From NCBI GenBank assembly GCA_030267565.1, contig BRXU01000019.1, forward strand, positions 918,501 to 982,500: a DNA stretch of 64,000 nt. The letters are read 5' to 3'. The notes below the pieces were generated by a model. The model had not been told where the DNA came from. It did not search any database and worked only from the letters and a program-made list of their open reading frames with translations. Below, one piece after another: positions 9,601-16,341 of this stretch. How positions within the stretch are numbered: the stretch's first letter is position 1; each line of letters begins with the position of its first letter. Both the position numbers and the translations under genes were made by a program. Source of the stretch: Pleodorina starrii (taxonomy: Eukaryota; Chlorophyta; Chlorophyceae; Chlamydomonadales; Volvocaceae).

Positions 9601-11743
9601 CGGCGCAGGGCGCGTATTCGGGGTGAGCGCAGCGCGAGCTGTGCTCAGGTGGGTTGCCGGGGTTTTTTGGTATTTGGTATTTTGGCGCAGGTTGATTGCT
9701 GGTGCACCCGCGGTTGCAGGTGTGTGAGTGGGGGTGGTTCCAGATGGCCAGGGCGAGAAGTGTTAGTACTCTGGTGAACGGGTCGAGCGTTGCGTTGAGG
9801 TGGGCCGTGGTGAGTCCTACTGCGGCGCAGGCGGTGAGTAGGTGCCGCGTGTGGCGCGCCGCGAGTGGCACCGCTTGGAGCCCAGGGGTAACGATGGGGA
9901 TTCCCAGGGTTAGGATTGGCACGTGTGCGTCGGCTGTAGCAAGTAGCCAGCACAGCGACGCTAGGGCCAGGAGAGACGTTGCTGCCCGCGCGTATAGGCC
10001 TGGGGAGTTCTGTACCGTTCGGACTGCTGAGCGGGTGACAAGTGCAGCATGCAAGATTGCCTTCACAGATGTTATTCCTGCCGGTATAACTATGAGAACT
10101 GTGACAACGTATGCCAGTCCATATAGTGTCAGGGCCCCTAGCACGAGCCAGATCGCCTCAGTCAGTGGGGGGAGTGAGACTGCAAGCGCTCCAGGGATCA
10201 GAGTGTACGGAAGGAGGAGGATGCAGTACCAGCCCTGTCGCCATTCGGACAGCGTTCGAATTGCGCTCCCTTTGACGGTGAATGTCCGTTTCACTACGTT
10301 GCATGTTCGACGGGCAAGGTTGCCGCCCCACGCGTAGGCCAGGTAGGCGCAGCCTAGCGCGCAGCCGACAGCGATGGTGTCGACAGTCGCATAGGATACG
10401 TCTGCCGCAAGGTGGAGGGTCAGGTCCGCCACCGATAGGGCTATCTTCGCGGTCAGCAGCCCGGTGTTGCAGGCTAGCCACACGATGGTGGCCATGATAT
10501 ATGCTGTGCCCGTCGAGAGGTTTTGCAATATTCGTAATGCACCCTGCCAGGTGGTGCACGGCTTGGGGAAAGATATAAAGCGGGGAGTGGCCGTGCCGCT
10601 GGTAGTGCTTCGGTGCTGTACGTCAACGTCAGGTCGTTCGTGTTCCGGTATTCTTTGGATTGCTTCCTTACTATTCACCGGTTGCTTGATGGGTCTTCTA
10701 AGTTGCCCCCATGTTCCTCTTTTTGACCTGTTGTGGCCTTTGTGGGCTACCAAGTCGGTCGCCCGCCCATTACTTAGGTCTCCGACGTTCCTGCCTTCGT
10801 AGCTTTGACATGTTCCCATAACCATGCTTGTGCTGCATCTTGTTATTATCAAGCTGCGATTGCCTGTCTGGTGGTCGCACTCGGGAACTGCCCCTCTGTA
10901 GGAGTGATATGTTTCAGGCGCCCTTTCGTAAGTTGCGTTATACTGCCTTATAGATAACGGATAAATGTCTGCTACCGGACAAGGCACATTTCTGCCGTTA
11001 AGCGTGCTCGCGGTGCTGCCGATACTTCCGATGGGCTGGAGACCCTGGCTGAGCTCGTCGCCATTCCGGTTACATAATATTGTCCAAATATCATTATAAC
11101 CGGCTATTGCGACGGGTATGGTATCCTGGCTGGAGGCCTGGGAAATGGTGACCTGGCTGGAGTCCACCCTCAGGCCCTTGGCCGAACCTTTCCGAACCAC
11201 CTCTAAACCATTAAAGTAAGTCTTAACGACCTCATACATGGTCGCAGTCGAGAGTGGGGTCTGGGCTCCCCCGATTTGAGTAATCGGCAGCGTCAGCTGG
11301 GCGTTTGTCGCCGCTGCTGAAATCCAAATAGCGCCTACATTTTTGGAGTGTTCTGAGTGGCAGTTTGTTTGATTGTAAGAGCGGTCTGTGAGACTGGGAC
11401 GGGTCCCCGCGATAGCTGTCCATGGCCTTCGGGGAGAGTTTGTCTCCCGAAGAATTGGTGTTCCGTTGGCTCCCATAATGCACCAGCGGCAGTCCTCACG
11501 GTCCTTAAATGCCAGTCCGTCCCGCCCCTCCGATCCCTGGCTACAGTCAAAAGACCTTCGCCAGGTGGGGCGGGGGGATGCAGGAAGCCGAGGGACTGCA
11601 GAGTCGCTGGGCGGGCATGCCAGAGTCGGCCTGCAGAATACAAGGCTTATCAGCACGAGAATAACGTGCTTGCGCCATACCTTTCGCCGACTTCGTGCGC
11701 CATCCATGGTCTTGTCACTGGGTTGGGATATCTCCCTATTCAT
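635..11743 (-). CDS. Dualen-like retrotransposon polyprotein, 3,702 aa
   Basis: A single polyprotein read from the first ATG after the 47-nt leader. Approximate domain map by residue: signal-like segment 25-43; ectodomain 44-342; multi-pass membrane region 410-670; Josephin-like protease 756-932; Pro-rich linker with a basic RKRRK patch near 1115; AP endonuclease 1248-1505; reverse transcriptase 1865-2210; unassigned 2230-3180; RNase H 3185-3335; CX2CX14HX4C finger plus restriction-like endonuclease 3465-3635. No retroviral aspartic protease and no gag-type CCHC knuckle were seen. An N-terminus aimed at the secretory pathway and nuclear-acting enzymes in one chain imply proteolytic processing or alternative starts. 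The element family assignment is strong; the role of the N-terminal third is unknown. Confidence 0.95.
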   Translation of the reverse strand: MNREISQPSDKTMDGARSRRKVWRKHVILVLISLVFCRPTLACPPSDSAVPRLPASPRPTWRRSFDCSQGSEGRDGLAFKDREDCRWCIMGANGTPILRETNSPRRPWTAIAGTRPSLTDRSYNQTNCHSEHSKNVGAIWISAAATNAQLTLPITQIGGAQTPLSTATMYEVVKTYFNGLEVVRKGSAKGLRVDSSQVTISQASSQDTIPVAIAGYNDIWTILCNRNGDELSQGLQPIGSIGSTASTLNGRNVPCPVADIYPLSIRQYNATYERAPETYHSYRGAVPECDHQTGNRSLIITRCSTSMVMGTCQSYEGRNVGDLSNGRATDLVAHKGHNRSKRGTWGQLRRPIKQPVNSKEAIQRIPEHERPDVDVQHRSTTSGTATPRFISFPKPCTTWQGALRILQNLSTGTAYIMATIVWLACNTGLLTAKIALSVADLTLHLAADVSYATVDTIAVGCALGCAYLAYAWGGNLARRTCNVVKRTFTVKGSAIRTLSEWRQGWYCILLLPYTLIPGALAVSLPPLTEAIWLVLGALTLYGLAYVVTVLIVIPAGITSVKAILHAALVTRSAVRTVQNSPGLYARAATSLLALASLCWLLATADAHVPILTLGIPIVTPGLQAVPLAARHTRHLLTACAAVGLTTAHLNATLDPFTRVLTLLALAIWNHPHSHTCNRGCTSNQPAPKYQIPKNPGNPPEHSSRCAHPEYAPCAGRPDRPAKRTRLGGNRGGGHAPSPPADITWPPPGPAAPGAPLYHEKQQRQLCMIHSINNLLGGPYIDPEHILSYCRAMQAHMATWRLTGALAIWNAAHLPDEGLFSTIVVNHYLRHSVRLQDPGGIPIGDAHIASASCQHAGQTVTLTRNMNINTVVSLLPAHARNWGFIVHLNGHAVAVKKQGECWYIIDSLYDSTQLISPEEPLWPRGEGAVYCLHLRPNREGIATHTDLKEVKLPEDWALPPGGTQQPTQPPPETHTGTPPVDGTQQDAPTDQSPPNQEPMDTDDREGRVTKHPATEPMHMALDPDGRDPDGPPAPNPIWPTQPLEIQVPAEAAEGAPEHRATNAEAARRETGAHPEVRHAAPRVHHGPTARRLNHAVERATTVIQHDAAPRTATAARKRRKIGPAPHTHTILYHLLRNQGLPIRQRETGREATDVNQSAGAQPLDPACRDATPSAPQTQPARDQSARERAAESPPAGRPQPAHQPKKRQQGIARYMQPKTPRAIAHTSPDKQPPPAAADPSPPTPGAPQSGHLKVFTMNTRGLQGHREGVAHMLDEHKPDVIVLTETKLSAHNRRGIVSVKQALRPYQTYMSNRPHPEHNKTREAGVIVGVAERFSGQGSTSAEPVSPGLEGYIGHVRIKTPGSIPLHVLGVYCPADPLIRQAIYEYGQTAATQASAKGEHLIMAGDWNATLHPSDRSTGTCYPADRAHRSFSSSANLNPVVTPRRAYTYTQTQLDHDTHHSRIDDVLLAAHTGAAADKEGTVYEQVYECGGNFDHKPLCTFIPLAGIRLLPAPAAQAAADHAASSWSRIQLPILKESKIRAHMEMEATLTSEIAHLLSALNPAYEAIGHVAEQLERAAGKEEARALLANLRNHDTVRATDVTTLSHELGDLLDRCLGILESHCQQKPPCTGKLHARRGIGRRLARLHNDHKTMKDNLAKALRTDPQEQGAPTLTEGQANGTTPPNPATAPPGTSGTTERATPERSAATQHAATEREEPDAARTLRAAIKETGGEIAKLAREIRATNARKAKKSFQRLLTKKPRQAHRQVLEPDDQPRGIAAIRHPTDGRLCTDSKNILDALHTHFALLARPVSGPRTGKYLPNEAPRNYPWTRPGAQDPLREGLAKWGDAPPSLLPGVLDPHNFRTSIDHLARNKAPGPDGIPNELLQTLPADLQTAIHQLITVMWVKAEIPTHWTKSDTVLIPKKGDPLLIKNKRPIALANTIYKLYTSHITLNIVLYSEQAHIFTEAQEGYLRQRNTERQLQNVLHAIEDAGLTSRDLFLLYIDFTSAFNTIDHDKLLMIMYDLGYPDDLIEVVANLYSRATTRIRTEHGCTADIAIERGTIQGDTLSPVLFIIYMEPLLRWLHSGGRGYQYGCLKAEENERHHFSSGAFADDLVTLTNSVSDMRLQCAKIEQYAQWGALKVNVGKCQLQGILHGRARSDQDLSRGPGTRKYQTALERLLKDQIRIDGSPIPYAPPTASYKYLGVHVTPTLDWAPQVAYVRAEITRRGQGIQESMASPDQRINMIKTLIHPFVAYSLATMAYTPQDIASFDSQIAGIAKRSYGLKMGFPTRAILGPVKQLGLGVGTIRSLYVAKAAKALVLSLNDEGRLGVVTRALLSLQSRYMGDMPVHALKKESRFYTTLKQLTITQEAGIELTDCGKGYERKASTLIHLLAACNSGTEPKTLALLSRCVQPLLELGLDLRVLKDKNTGAHFITTDQLRRIGGRSVGPRHLIALNQLSLALNPVLSVRARAARHRGVTALPPELRAIPNEPIMTDLMNDTHGPTPLPHGNIMRYVVSRPRDTTGAPPPDPSPAAHNLSPDPAAPRREVESQEGQVRRPAQQREARRHMPRRNATEETMTAYIRRQRPKPTRHITDTTASGWDPRESPLTVTHCEALLRHRDLPGLAAEVGTASQLEEMLRGEREWPTGVALKYGHNINQYLFGEQERVALIHAQIRKRVEAGPRAAKRQRRDTPRHPTHSTFYQVEWESTVITKGALELYAAHGYLPTATRPYEAAADPATPTERIEVDWARTEDEGTRLATQDNWNELLNAFRHRLEAAAETAPGRTAPARDQHLNPRQQQGQWASECLNQARGQRLLRQHVEIDVHPGNPDRDIRPTGRYTIQIGKHSDPDPSNRAPWDGSGDTPAGLLEQGVALVYDPQGRCIGTLLDSLLRSLWLRHSDAKCKRPEAHAKLAAAGGFEEDVARLLLRYRDGGGTKTHPVKAAHEQGLGEQFTTRLMNAMGSSTERFASPLNVANCTETYFSRFPEDMLFGANHDAYSQPFTGLSIAHPEPTPEEGHHALRWALGWAEAKKTEATQTATLIVVPTSRTAPYTRYLSHPLVTQVGSIDSLAAKGILQSATLNVDTKPYPVGLTLLLVSNDAGKSHVSSLRQALGMRTTLPAPTGQAQPWIAPQWVRKRVRKMTAGAPDQAVSSRKCSNPTPAERRSAHLAFHAANPLRYNAHASIYTDGSVREVEVGNTKMLGLGAAAVDALTGHTLLIDVNPGAYGCQTITRCELSAIHQALTMRRGLPHNQAHLSIWTDSKASLQLIQKMINNPQKLRLSKHRALLEDIVAALKARAVAKLKTSLLKVKAHTGVRYNEEADKAAVQAAILAAQGMLPAEAVIEKADNNPRSKHWWLRKSEGTDVNAGRYANDLNRGIDTLVSQTTHNGYTNETAYVKYVEDALPDLEINASTRTLQRGTGRHRHYKRCLDYLYGQLWNAKLAKLFRMPLVPGGPTSTGYCPVCKDPQTKTRIPDSGAHILGGCQHARMHALYTLRHNQAVQTITRTLSRGAHGGCFIVMDACSMEDKPDYVAGTRLPKWLLPNIPDDDRSKKRPDLLLIPSIPLSDTCSPKYMGPDDPSEHTVHIIEVGYTADTNHTQKQNDKAHQHAELAQMLTAHGWKVCYTKQEAISLGFAGTIRKDLRQLLTSLGTSNEAAKKCCNDLHDHAVRALNAIVAARRQLERDPRQQSTTSADPP
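839..1351 (-). other. Zinc finger and restriction-like endonuclease (RLE)
   Basis: CPVC followed by H3485 and C3490 forms a CX2CX14HX4C finger. Downstream come RHN (3502-3504), KKRPD (Asp3562) and HIIEVGY (Glu3594), the PD-(D/E)xK-type layout seen at the C-terminus of R2-like elements. With the APE domain this gives the element two target-nicking nucleases, the hallmark of Dualen. Confidence 0.85.
1739..2191 (-). other. RNase H domain
   Basis: IYTDGS (Asp3193), RCELSA (Glu3240), IWTDSKAS (Asp3266), KAHTG (His3318) and NEEAD (Asp3328) give the full D-E-D-H-D set of a type I RNase H. In some LINE clades this domain removes the RNA strand of the cDNA hybrid. Here it lies about 950 residues after the reverse transcriptase. 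Confidence 0.9.
5114..6151 (-). other. Reverse transcriptase domain
   Basis: The order is NKAPGPDG (fingers, near 1873), YIDFTSAFNTIDH (motif A, Asp2005), QGDTLSP (motif B, about 2064), FADD (motif C, 2111-2114, catalytic Asp pair) and YKYLG (about 2201). This is a typical non-LTR reverse transcriptase with an intact active site. Confidence 0.95.
7229..8002 (-). other. AP-type endonuclease domain (APE)
   Basis: Motifs of LINE apurinic/apyrimidinic endonucleases occur in order: MNTRG (Asn1257), LTET (Glu1284), AGDWN (Asp1405, Asn1407), SRIDD (Asp1463) and a terminal DH pair (1493-1494). All expected catalytic positions are present. In LINEs this enzyme nicks the target DNA to prime reverse transcription. 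Confidence 0.92.
8948..9478 (-). other. Josephin-like cysteine protease/deubiquitinase domain
   Basis: Residues 757-777 read YHEKQ...LCMIHSINNLLGG, matching the Josephin signature: catalytic Cys766 with the oxyanion-type Gln761 five residues before it, followed by HxxNNLLGG. A later GHAVAV block supplies His890. WYIID supplies Asp905 exactly 15 residues further on, the same spacing as the His-Asn pair of ataxin-3. All four catalytic positions are therefore present, with Asp replacing Asn. Josephin enzymes cleave ubiquitin chains. In the element the domain could remove ubiquitin from the ribonucleoprotein or cut the polyprotein; both roles are inference. Confidence 0.82.
9734..10516 (-). other. 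Multi-pass membrane region of the retroelement polyprotein
   Basis: Residues about 410-670 hold six to eight hydrophobic stretches, for example around 412-430, 452-470, 503-522, 528-556, 587-603, 608-625 and 655-668, separated by short basic loops. A sequon lies at 408. The second element copy (22,660-23,340) has an equivalent region with the same spacing of hydrophobic blocks but little sequence identity. That indicates a constrained membrane property and argues against accidental hydrophobic coding. Confidence 0.65.
10718..11671 (-). other. Signal-like segment and envelope-like ectodomain of the retroelement polyprotein
   Basis: Residues 25-43 are a basic-then-hydrophobic stretch ending LAC, resembling a signal peptide or signal anchor. 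Residues 44-342 contain ten cysteines (43, 67, 86, 88, 128, 224, 255, 289, 303, 312, counting the one at the signal border) and N-X-S/T sequons at 93, 124, 269, 295 and 338. The segment ends with RSKR at 339-342, a furin/kexin-type dibasic site, just before a glycine. This layout is what a secreted or surface glycoprotein precursor looks like. I recognise no family, and 'envelope-like' describes layout only. Confidence 0.55.
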
Positions 11744-11790
11744 AGTTGTCTCTGGGGGCTAATATCGAATATTGCTTTTTTTTGGCAGTC

Positions 11791-11802
11791 CATGCAGTTA
11801 CA
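11791..11802. repeat. Target-site duplication, 5' side of the element
   Basis: CATGCAGTTACA, identical to 483-494. It abuts the first base of the element's leader. Confidence 0.9.
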
Positions 11803-12047
11803 TGAATGTGTTGTAAAGGGGGGAGATCGAACTAACTGTGTGACAGCAGCAGCAGCCGCAGTCCGCCATTCAGACATCGGTATCAAAGCATGTTTACGGC
11901 GGCCAAGTCTACCTGCATTTCCACACCGCCGACCGGACACGCATGCAACTGACAATTATCTTGCGATCCAGCCAGTCCTACCAGTCCTACCCGGCCAAGA
12001 AAACCTAGGCACGCACGCGTACACGCACGATGATACGCACGCACCCG

Positions 12048-12185
12048 GGAAGATGTCCATCTGCTGAGGCACCCCGAAGGGGCAGTGCTGCCCAAACGAG
12101 TAGCTCTGCCCGCCTCGAGTGCGGATGTCAATCTTGCATATCCGTGAGTTTCGGGACGTATCAAGATAGACTGATGATGGAGATC
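12048..12185 (-). pseudogene. Exon 2 of the duplicated lectin-gene copy, frameshifted
   Basis: Matches 51131-51267 but carries a 4-base insertion (ATAG, plus strand) near the exon start that breaks the frame. It encodes the segment with TSRNSRICKIDIRTRGG and ends at the same CCCGG|GTGCGT donor. Confidence 0.7.
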
Positions 12186-12472
12186 CTGCAAAACAGGGGA
12201 TGGAAGGCGAGGCAGACATTACAATATGAGCTAGAGACCACCGGCGGACACACACACCCCAGCAACTGCCGGCCGTGCTCGTATCATCGCAACGCGCGAC
12301 CCCATCGTCCCTGAGCCGAACGAAGGCACAAGCGAATCGACCCGGGAGAGGACGTGGCTGGAGTCAGCGGCTCGCTCATATAGCTCTTCCAGGTGAATAC
12401 AACCGTCGCTTCTCGGGACGAGAACACTTCGCGTTCGCAAGCCTTAACAGCCCATGATAGCAGCCGCTAAGG

Positions 12473-12864
12473 GTACTCGTCGCATACGGTGGTTTTTACC
12501 GCCATATATTATGAGGGCTGAGGTGGAGGTCAAGAAGACTGAGCAATGTCACCGCTAACCCTAAGCAATGTAACCGGCAAGACGGGTAAATGTGCTCGGC
12601 TTTGATAAGACCATCCATCTATTACGACTCTTTAGACGTGTTTATAGTCGATAGCCTTTAGGCGAGCGCCTTTAACTGAACGCACAGACGATCACTAGAC
12701 GACCGTGTATACATCAACTATAGACGACCCGTCTTATAGACGACCCACAGACTATCGGCGATCGTCTGAGATCGTCTATTTAGGCTCGTCGATCATCGTC
12801 TAAGAGACTAGCCTATAGACGACCCGTGTATTTTTCCAAATAGATCGTTTTTACAGACGTACTC
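12473..12864. other. Extra DNA in intron 1 of the pseudogene, rich in TAGACGA words
   Basis: About 390-500 bases present here but absent from the corresponding intron near 51,370-51,390. Between 12,640 and 12,850 the words TAGACGA, GACGACC and their complements recur in both orientations. GTACTC occurs at both edges (12473-12478 and 12859-12864) and may be a short duplication. A small non-autonomous element is a plausible reading. Confidence 0.4.
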
Positions 12865-13310
12865 ACTGGTTCACGACGTCCGGCTCCAAAGGTCCGCAGT
12901 GCTGCCATCCCTTCGAGATGTCCGCGGGCCGCAGGCGGGAGCTGTCGTTAAGGGTCCAGTCTCGATGGACCAACCACCTGGTAGTACGCCTCAGAAACTG
13001 GATCACGGCGGGTGCCCCATTGAGGAACTTGATCGAACCAGGAACACTCGTAAAAGGCGTGCGTCGCGGACAGCGAGGCTGCCAGAAGTGCGATAGCCAC
13101 AGCCAGCTGCTGTTGCGATTCCTAAGAATGATCTCCCGAAAAATATTAATGTAAGTTGAGTAGCCAACGAGGCCTTCATCTTCCAGTTACTTCCACACAA
13201 TCGACGGCGGCCATATACTCCGAAATAATAATGCACCACCGTTGACACAAAAGCACGCCTTGGGGTGCCCCAGTTGTGACGTTCAACTTTCAAGAGAGGC
13301 AAGGACATTA
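12862..13310 (-). pseudogene. Exon 1 of the duplicated lectin-gene copy, signal peptide lost
   Basis: Counterpart of 51393-51739. Relative to that copy it lacks about 34 bases covering the signal-peptide start (the MSMSN region) and 7 bases further downstream, so the reading frame is broken twice. Flanking DNA up to about 13,900 also aligns with 51,740-52,330, so the duplication included the presumptive promoter. Confidence 0.72.
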
Positions 13311-14127
13311 AATAAAACTCGACAGCTGCCAGTCAGGTGCATATGAAGATACGCCTCGGACCGTATAGTCTGACATGCATTAGAGGCGGGTAACGTATGT
13401 TGGCGGGTTACCCGAAACTGTCGGTGCCAGCCGCCAGCAGCGCGCACAGCTGCAACAGAATAACAGCATGTTATTATCCATTGAATACAGTAGCTTCACT
13501 TCAGTATATGAAACGTATTTTCCACATCCAAAACAAGCCATGCCAATGTAGAAGGAATCGTATTTTCCACCCCCAAAACAAGCCTTGCCCATGTAGAACG
13601 AAGGAATTGTAGTAGTGGTAGTGATTACGGCGGTCGGCTCCACTACGTACTGTAACCACTCTAGTAAGCGTCGTAACCAATGTGCGTGCAAGGCTGGCTA
13701 CTCTGCCTAAAATGCAGAAGCTGGCTTGTTGTAAAATTCATATCATATTTGTGCATTTGTAGGGTGCAAGACTACTGAAACTGGAAGTTCAGCAGCAGAT
13801 ACAGCTAGAGGTAATGACGGGCGCGCGTGTGTCGTACGTACGCCAGAACGAAAGGCCGCTGAGCAGGGCGCTCAGCGCTGAGCGGCTGAGCTCTTTCTTA
13901 CCTTCGCCATTACCATAGGCTGCTCTTAGGGGATAATATACAGGGGCCAATATACATGCATGGGCCAGTTATAAGGCGAAGGTTACAAGGGGACGTATTG
14001 TAGGAAATGTAGGATAACATTGTTGGACGACTGAACGTATAACGATTTGACACAATCATGCGAAGTCCTAAGCAGTGATTGTATTTTGGAATATGAATTG
14101 TGTTGTTATAGGGCACGATGTCCAGCC

Positions 14128-14350
14128 ATGTTTGCATAGCGAACATTCGATAGATTGTTCCCCCGACCACACCACATGCGGTTCTGCTAGCCGGTCGGAC
14201 CGCCTTGACGCATCGCACATTACTATTACATATACTATTACATAGAATAACAAAGGTGGCAAGATACAAACGATGAGGGGCAAACTGTTTGTTGGACGCC
14301 AAGCCGCAAATGCACATGCATACGATGCCGTCGTATGCGGGTCCGCCCAA
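14128..14350. repeat. Dispersed repeat, first and most diverged of three copies
   Basis: Shares ordered blocks (TGCGAACATT, GACCACACCACA, TTGACGCAT, TTGTTGGACGCCAAGCCGC, GGGTCCGCCCAACA or variants) with 15,430-15,620 and 18,355-18,550. The later two lie inside the 1.1-kb duplicated unit. Confidence 0.6.
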
Positions 14351-14472
14351 CACTACGTCTGTAATCTTGAAGGCCGTGTATAAATGGCAACCCCGTGTAA
14401 TAAACCAGGGAAATTTTGACACCGTTTCAACACGGCTCGTGTTTGACACGGGGCGACACGGGCTGTTTCAAC

Positions 14473-14502
14473 ACGGGGCATGTACACGTGTACATGCCCC
14501 GT
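14473..14502. repeat. Perfect 30-bp palindrome
   Basis: ACGGGGCATGTACAC followed directly by its complement, within a cluster of ACACGG words. Confidence 0.85.
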
Positions 14503-15079
14503 CCTAATTTTACAAGAAGGGCCTGCGGCGATCCCGGAATTTGGTTGTACCGTAGAGTTGTGGAAAGCGTGTGTTGATAGAAAGACGGACGACAGTTAGT
14601 GTGCCGCAGCCTGTAACAGGTCGGCTTGCTTGGAAGTGTGGACCTGTGTGGATTGCAGGTTCGTTCCGTCTCGCACGGGGTACGTAGGTCGAGGTACGAA
14701 GAACCTGTATCCCACGCTATTGTGAAAACGATTATCATACTACAGGAACAGCTAATGCAGCACCTTCGGTGCACATGGTCAACGAACTGGCTGACGGTCC
14801 GCACGGCAGTTTCGCAGCTCCATCGTAGACGCGGCGAAGAGGACGACCTGCACACCCAAGGTGTTGTCTTCAATGCGAGCCCTACCCTACTACCCTACCC
14901 TAGCCTACCGTAGTCTAGTCAGTGGAACCGGGCTGCGGCTCGCTCCTGGGCATCATGCGCAGCCCGCTCCAGCACATCCTGGCTCTGTTCGGCCTGCACC
15001 TCGCTCGCATGTCTTGCCCCCAACAACCGTGCCCGCTCCCGGGCACTGTGTACAGCCTGCTCGAGACAGCATTGCCCCT

Positions 15080-15124
15080 TTTTGGGCGGGGCCCCAGCGC
15101 GAAGCGCCCAGGGGGGCCCCCGCC
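15080..15124. repeat. GC-rich palindromic repeat
   Basis: GGGCGGGGCCCC, a short core (AGCGCGAAGCGCCC) and GGGGGGCCCC can fold into a stable hairpin. Similar units occur at about 16,288-16,341 and, inverted, 42,645-42,692. Half-sites lie at about 16,248, 19,160, 28,330, 42,440 and 53,095. Palindromic GC-rich repeats are known to be abundant in volvocine genomes. Confidence 0.65.
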
Positions 15125-15129
15125 CTGTA

Positions 15130-16260
15130 GGATTGCCCATGTCCGTGCGTGCATGCGTGCATGCGTGTATGTGAAGTAATAGGGGAAGTCAAGAATCTCG
15201 GCCATCGGAAAGGCTGCATAAGTAAAAGATTACATTCTTTATTGCACGGTAAATTTATTATTGGAATCCAACCTCGTTTAGGAACCCAACCAGTTTGGCA
15301 GTCTCCATGGACCGAGGTCGAGGTCAAACCAACACCTCTCGGCCTATAATTAATTCCAGAAGATTCATCGTTCCTCAAAGTGGAATTCTGACATGACGGC
15401 GTGAAATGAATCTTCGTTTCGGCAACAAACTATGTTTGCATTGCGAACATTCTTCCCGCGACCACACCACATCAGCTCTGCTTGCCGGTCCGATCGTCTT
15501 GACGCATATTACTATTACAAAGGTTGCAAGGAGCAAACCATGAGGTGCCAACTGCTGGTTGTTGGACGCCAAGCCGCCAATGCACGCACGATGCAGCGGT
15601 CTTCTGCGGGCCGCCCAACAAGTCCAGTCGGCAACCTAGGGGATGGACTTCTACGTTCCCTGTCCTAATGTTAAAGCACTCAAGCCTCCTCTACGGTGAA
15701 TACCTCAGTAGCGAAGCCTGTGCACTCTCGTCGGCAACTGCACGTCGTCGCAACCCTCGCAAACAGTTCCGCTGTCCTTCTATTGGCAAGTCAGCCTGCG
15801 TGATGTGTAAATGATACACTCCATACACTTCATGTCTACTGTCATGTAACTTCAGCCAATGCGCTGGCCGGAAGAGTTGCACAGTGCCGAGACGGCGCGC
15901 GATGCTAAACATGGGTCGGATTGCTGAAGCCGCAGGCATTTCAGCTATAAAGGTGCTATTTCAGCTATAAAACCCTAAAGGCTGCCTATCAGCAGGAATG
16001 TCGACACTCTCACAGTTGGCGCCCTCGCCGCTCGCTTTGGAAATGCCGTATTTCGGTCGATGCGCACATGCGCTCATGCACCCGACGGGATGACGCGCTT
16101 CGCGCGGCGCCGGCAGGCCTTGCTAACGACTCGGCTAGCAGGCATTTCGGGAAACAGCTCTGGCTGTCTATCAGCAGGAATGTCGACACTCTCACACTTC
16201 ACGCCCTCGCTGCCCTAGCACTCAACTTAACCCGTACGGATTTAGTGGGGCCCCGCCCTT
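15130..16260. repeat. 1.1-kb dispersed repeat, copy a
   Basis: Runs from TAGGATTGCCCATGTCCGTG to the GGGGCCCCGCCC palindrome and matches 18,061-19,180 closely apart from small indels. No intact ORF with recognisable domains. Both ends meet GC-rich palindromes, suggesting a non-autonomous mobile element. Confidence 0.7.
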
Positions 16261-16287
16261 TTTCCGGCTTCAAGGAAGCCGACACCA

Positions 16288-16341
16288 ACCCCTTGTTGGG
16301 CGGGGCCCCAGCGCGAAGCGCCCAGGGGGGCCCCGCCCTGT
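16288..16341. repeat. GC-rich palindromic repeat, second copy
   Basis: Same unit as 15,080-15,124, directly after the right end of repeat copy a. With the half-site at 16,246 it bounds a segment of about 95 bases. Confidence 0.65.

Larger units (their letters stand above)
495..11790 (-). mobile_element. Full-length Dualen/RandI-type non-LTR retrotransposon
   Basis: A complete element bounded by a perfect 12-bp direct repeat, CATGCAGTTACA, at 483-494 and 11791-11802, read as the target-site duplication. On the minus strand it opens with GACTGCC and a run of eight A, has a 47-nt leader, one uninterrupted ORF, a 3' UTR of about 115 nt and a tail of about seven ATT units. AP-type endonuclease, reverse transcriptase, RNase H, a restriction-like endonuclease and a cysteine protease occur together. 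That combination is known for Dualen, described from Chlamydomonas reinhardtii. The perfect duplication, open frame and intact catalytic motifs suggest recent insertion and possible activity. The insertion site is an intron of a duplicated, decaying lectin-gene copy. Confidence 0.93.
13311..15129. other. Non-coding stretch upstream of the pseudogene
   Basis: The first ~590 bases resemble the upstream region of the intact lectin gene (51,740-52,330). The rest holds one copy of a repeat (14,128-14,350), a 30-bp perfect palindrome (14,473-14,502) and short CCCTA runs near 14,880. No convincing gene. Confidence 0.6.

Noticed and set aside
635..11743. Host gene fused to a retrotransposon
   Set aside because: The ORF lies wholly inside the target-site duplication and starts 47 nt from the element's end.
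14876..14912. Interstitial telomere repeat
   Set aside because: CCCTA runs do not match the TTTTAGGG or TTTAGGG telomere units of green algae.
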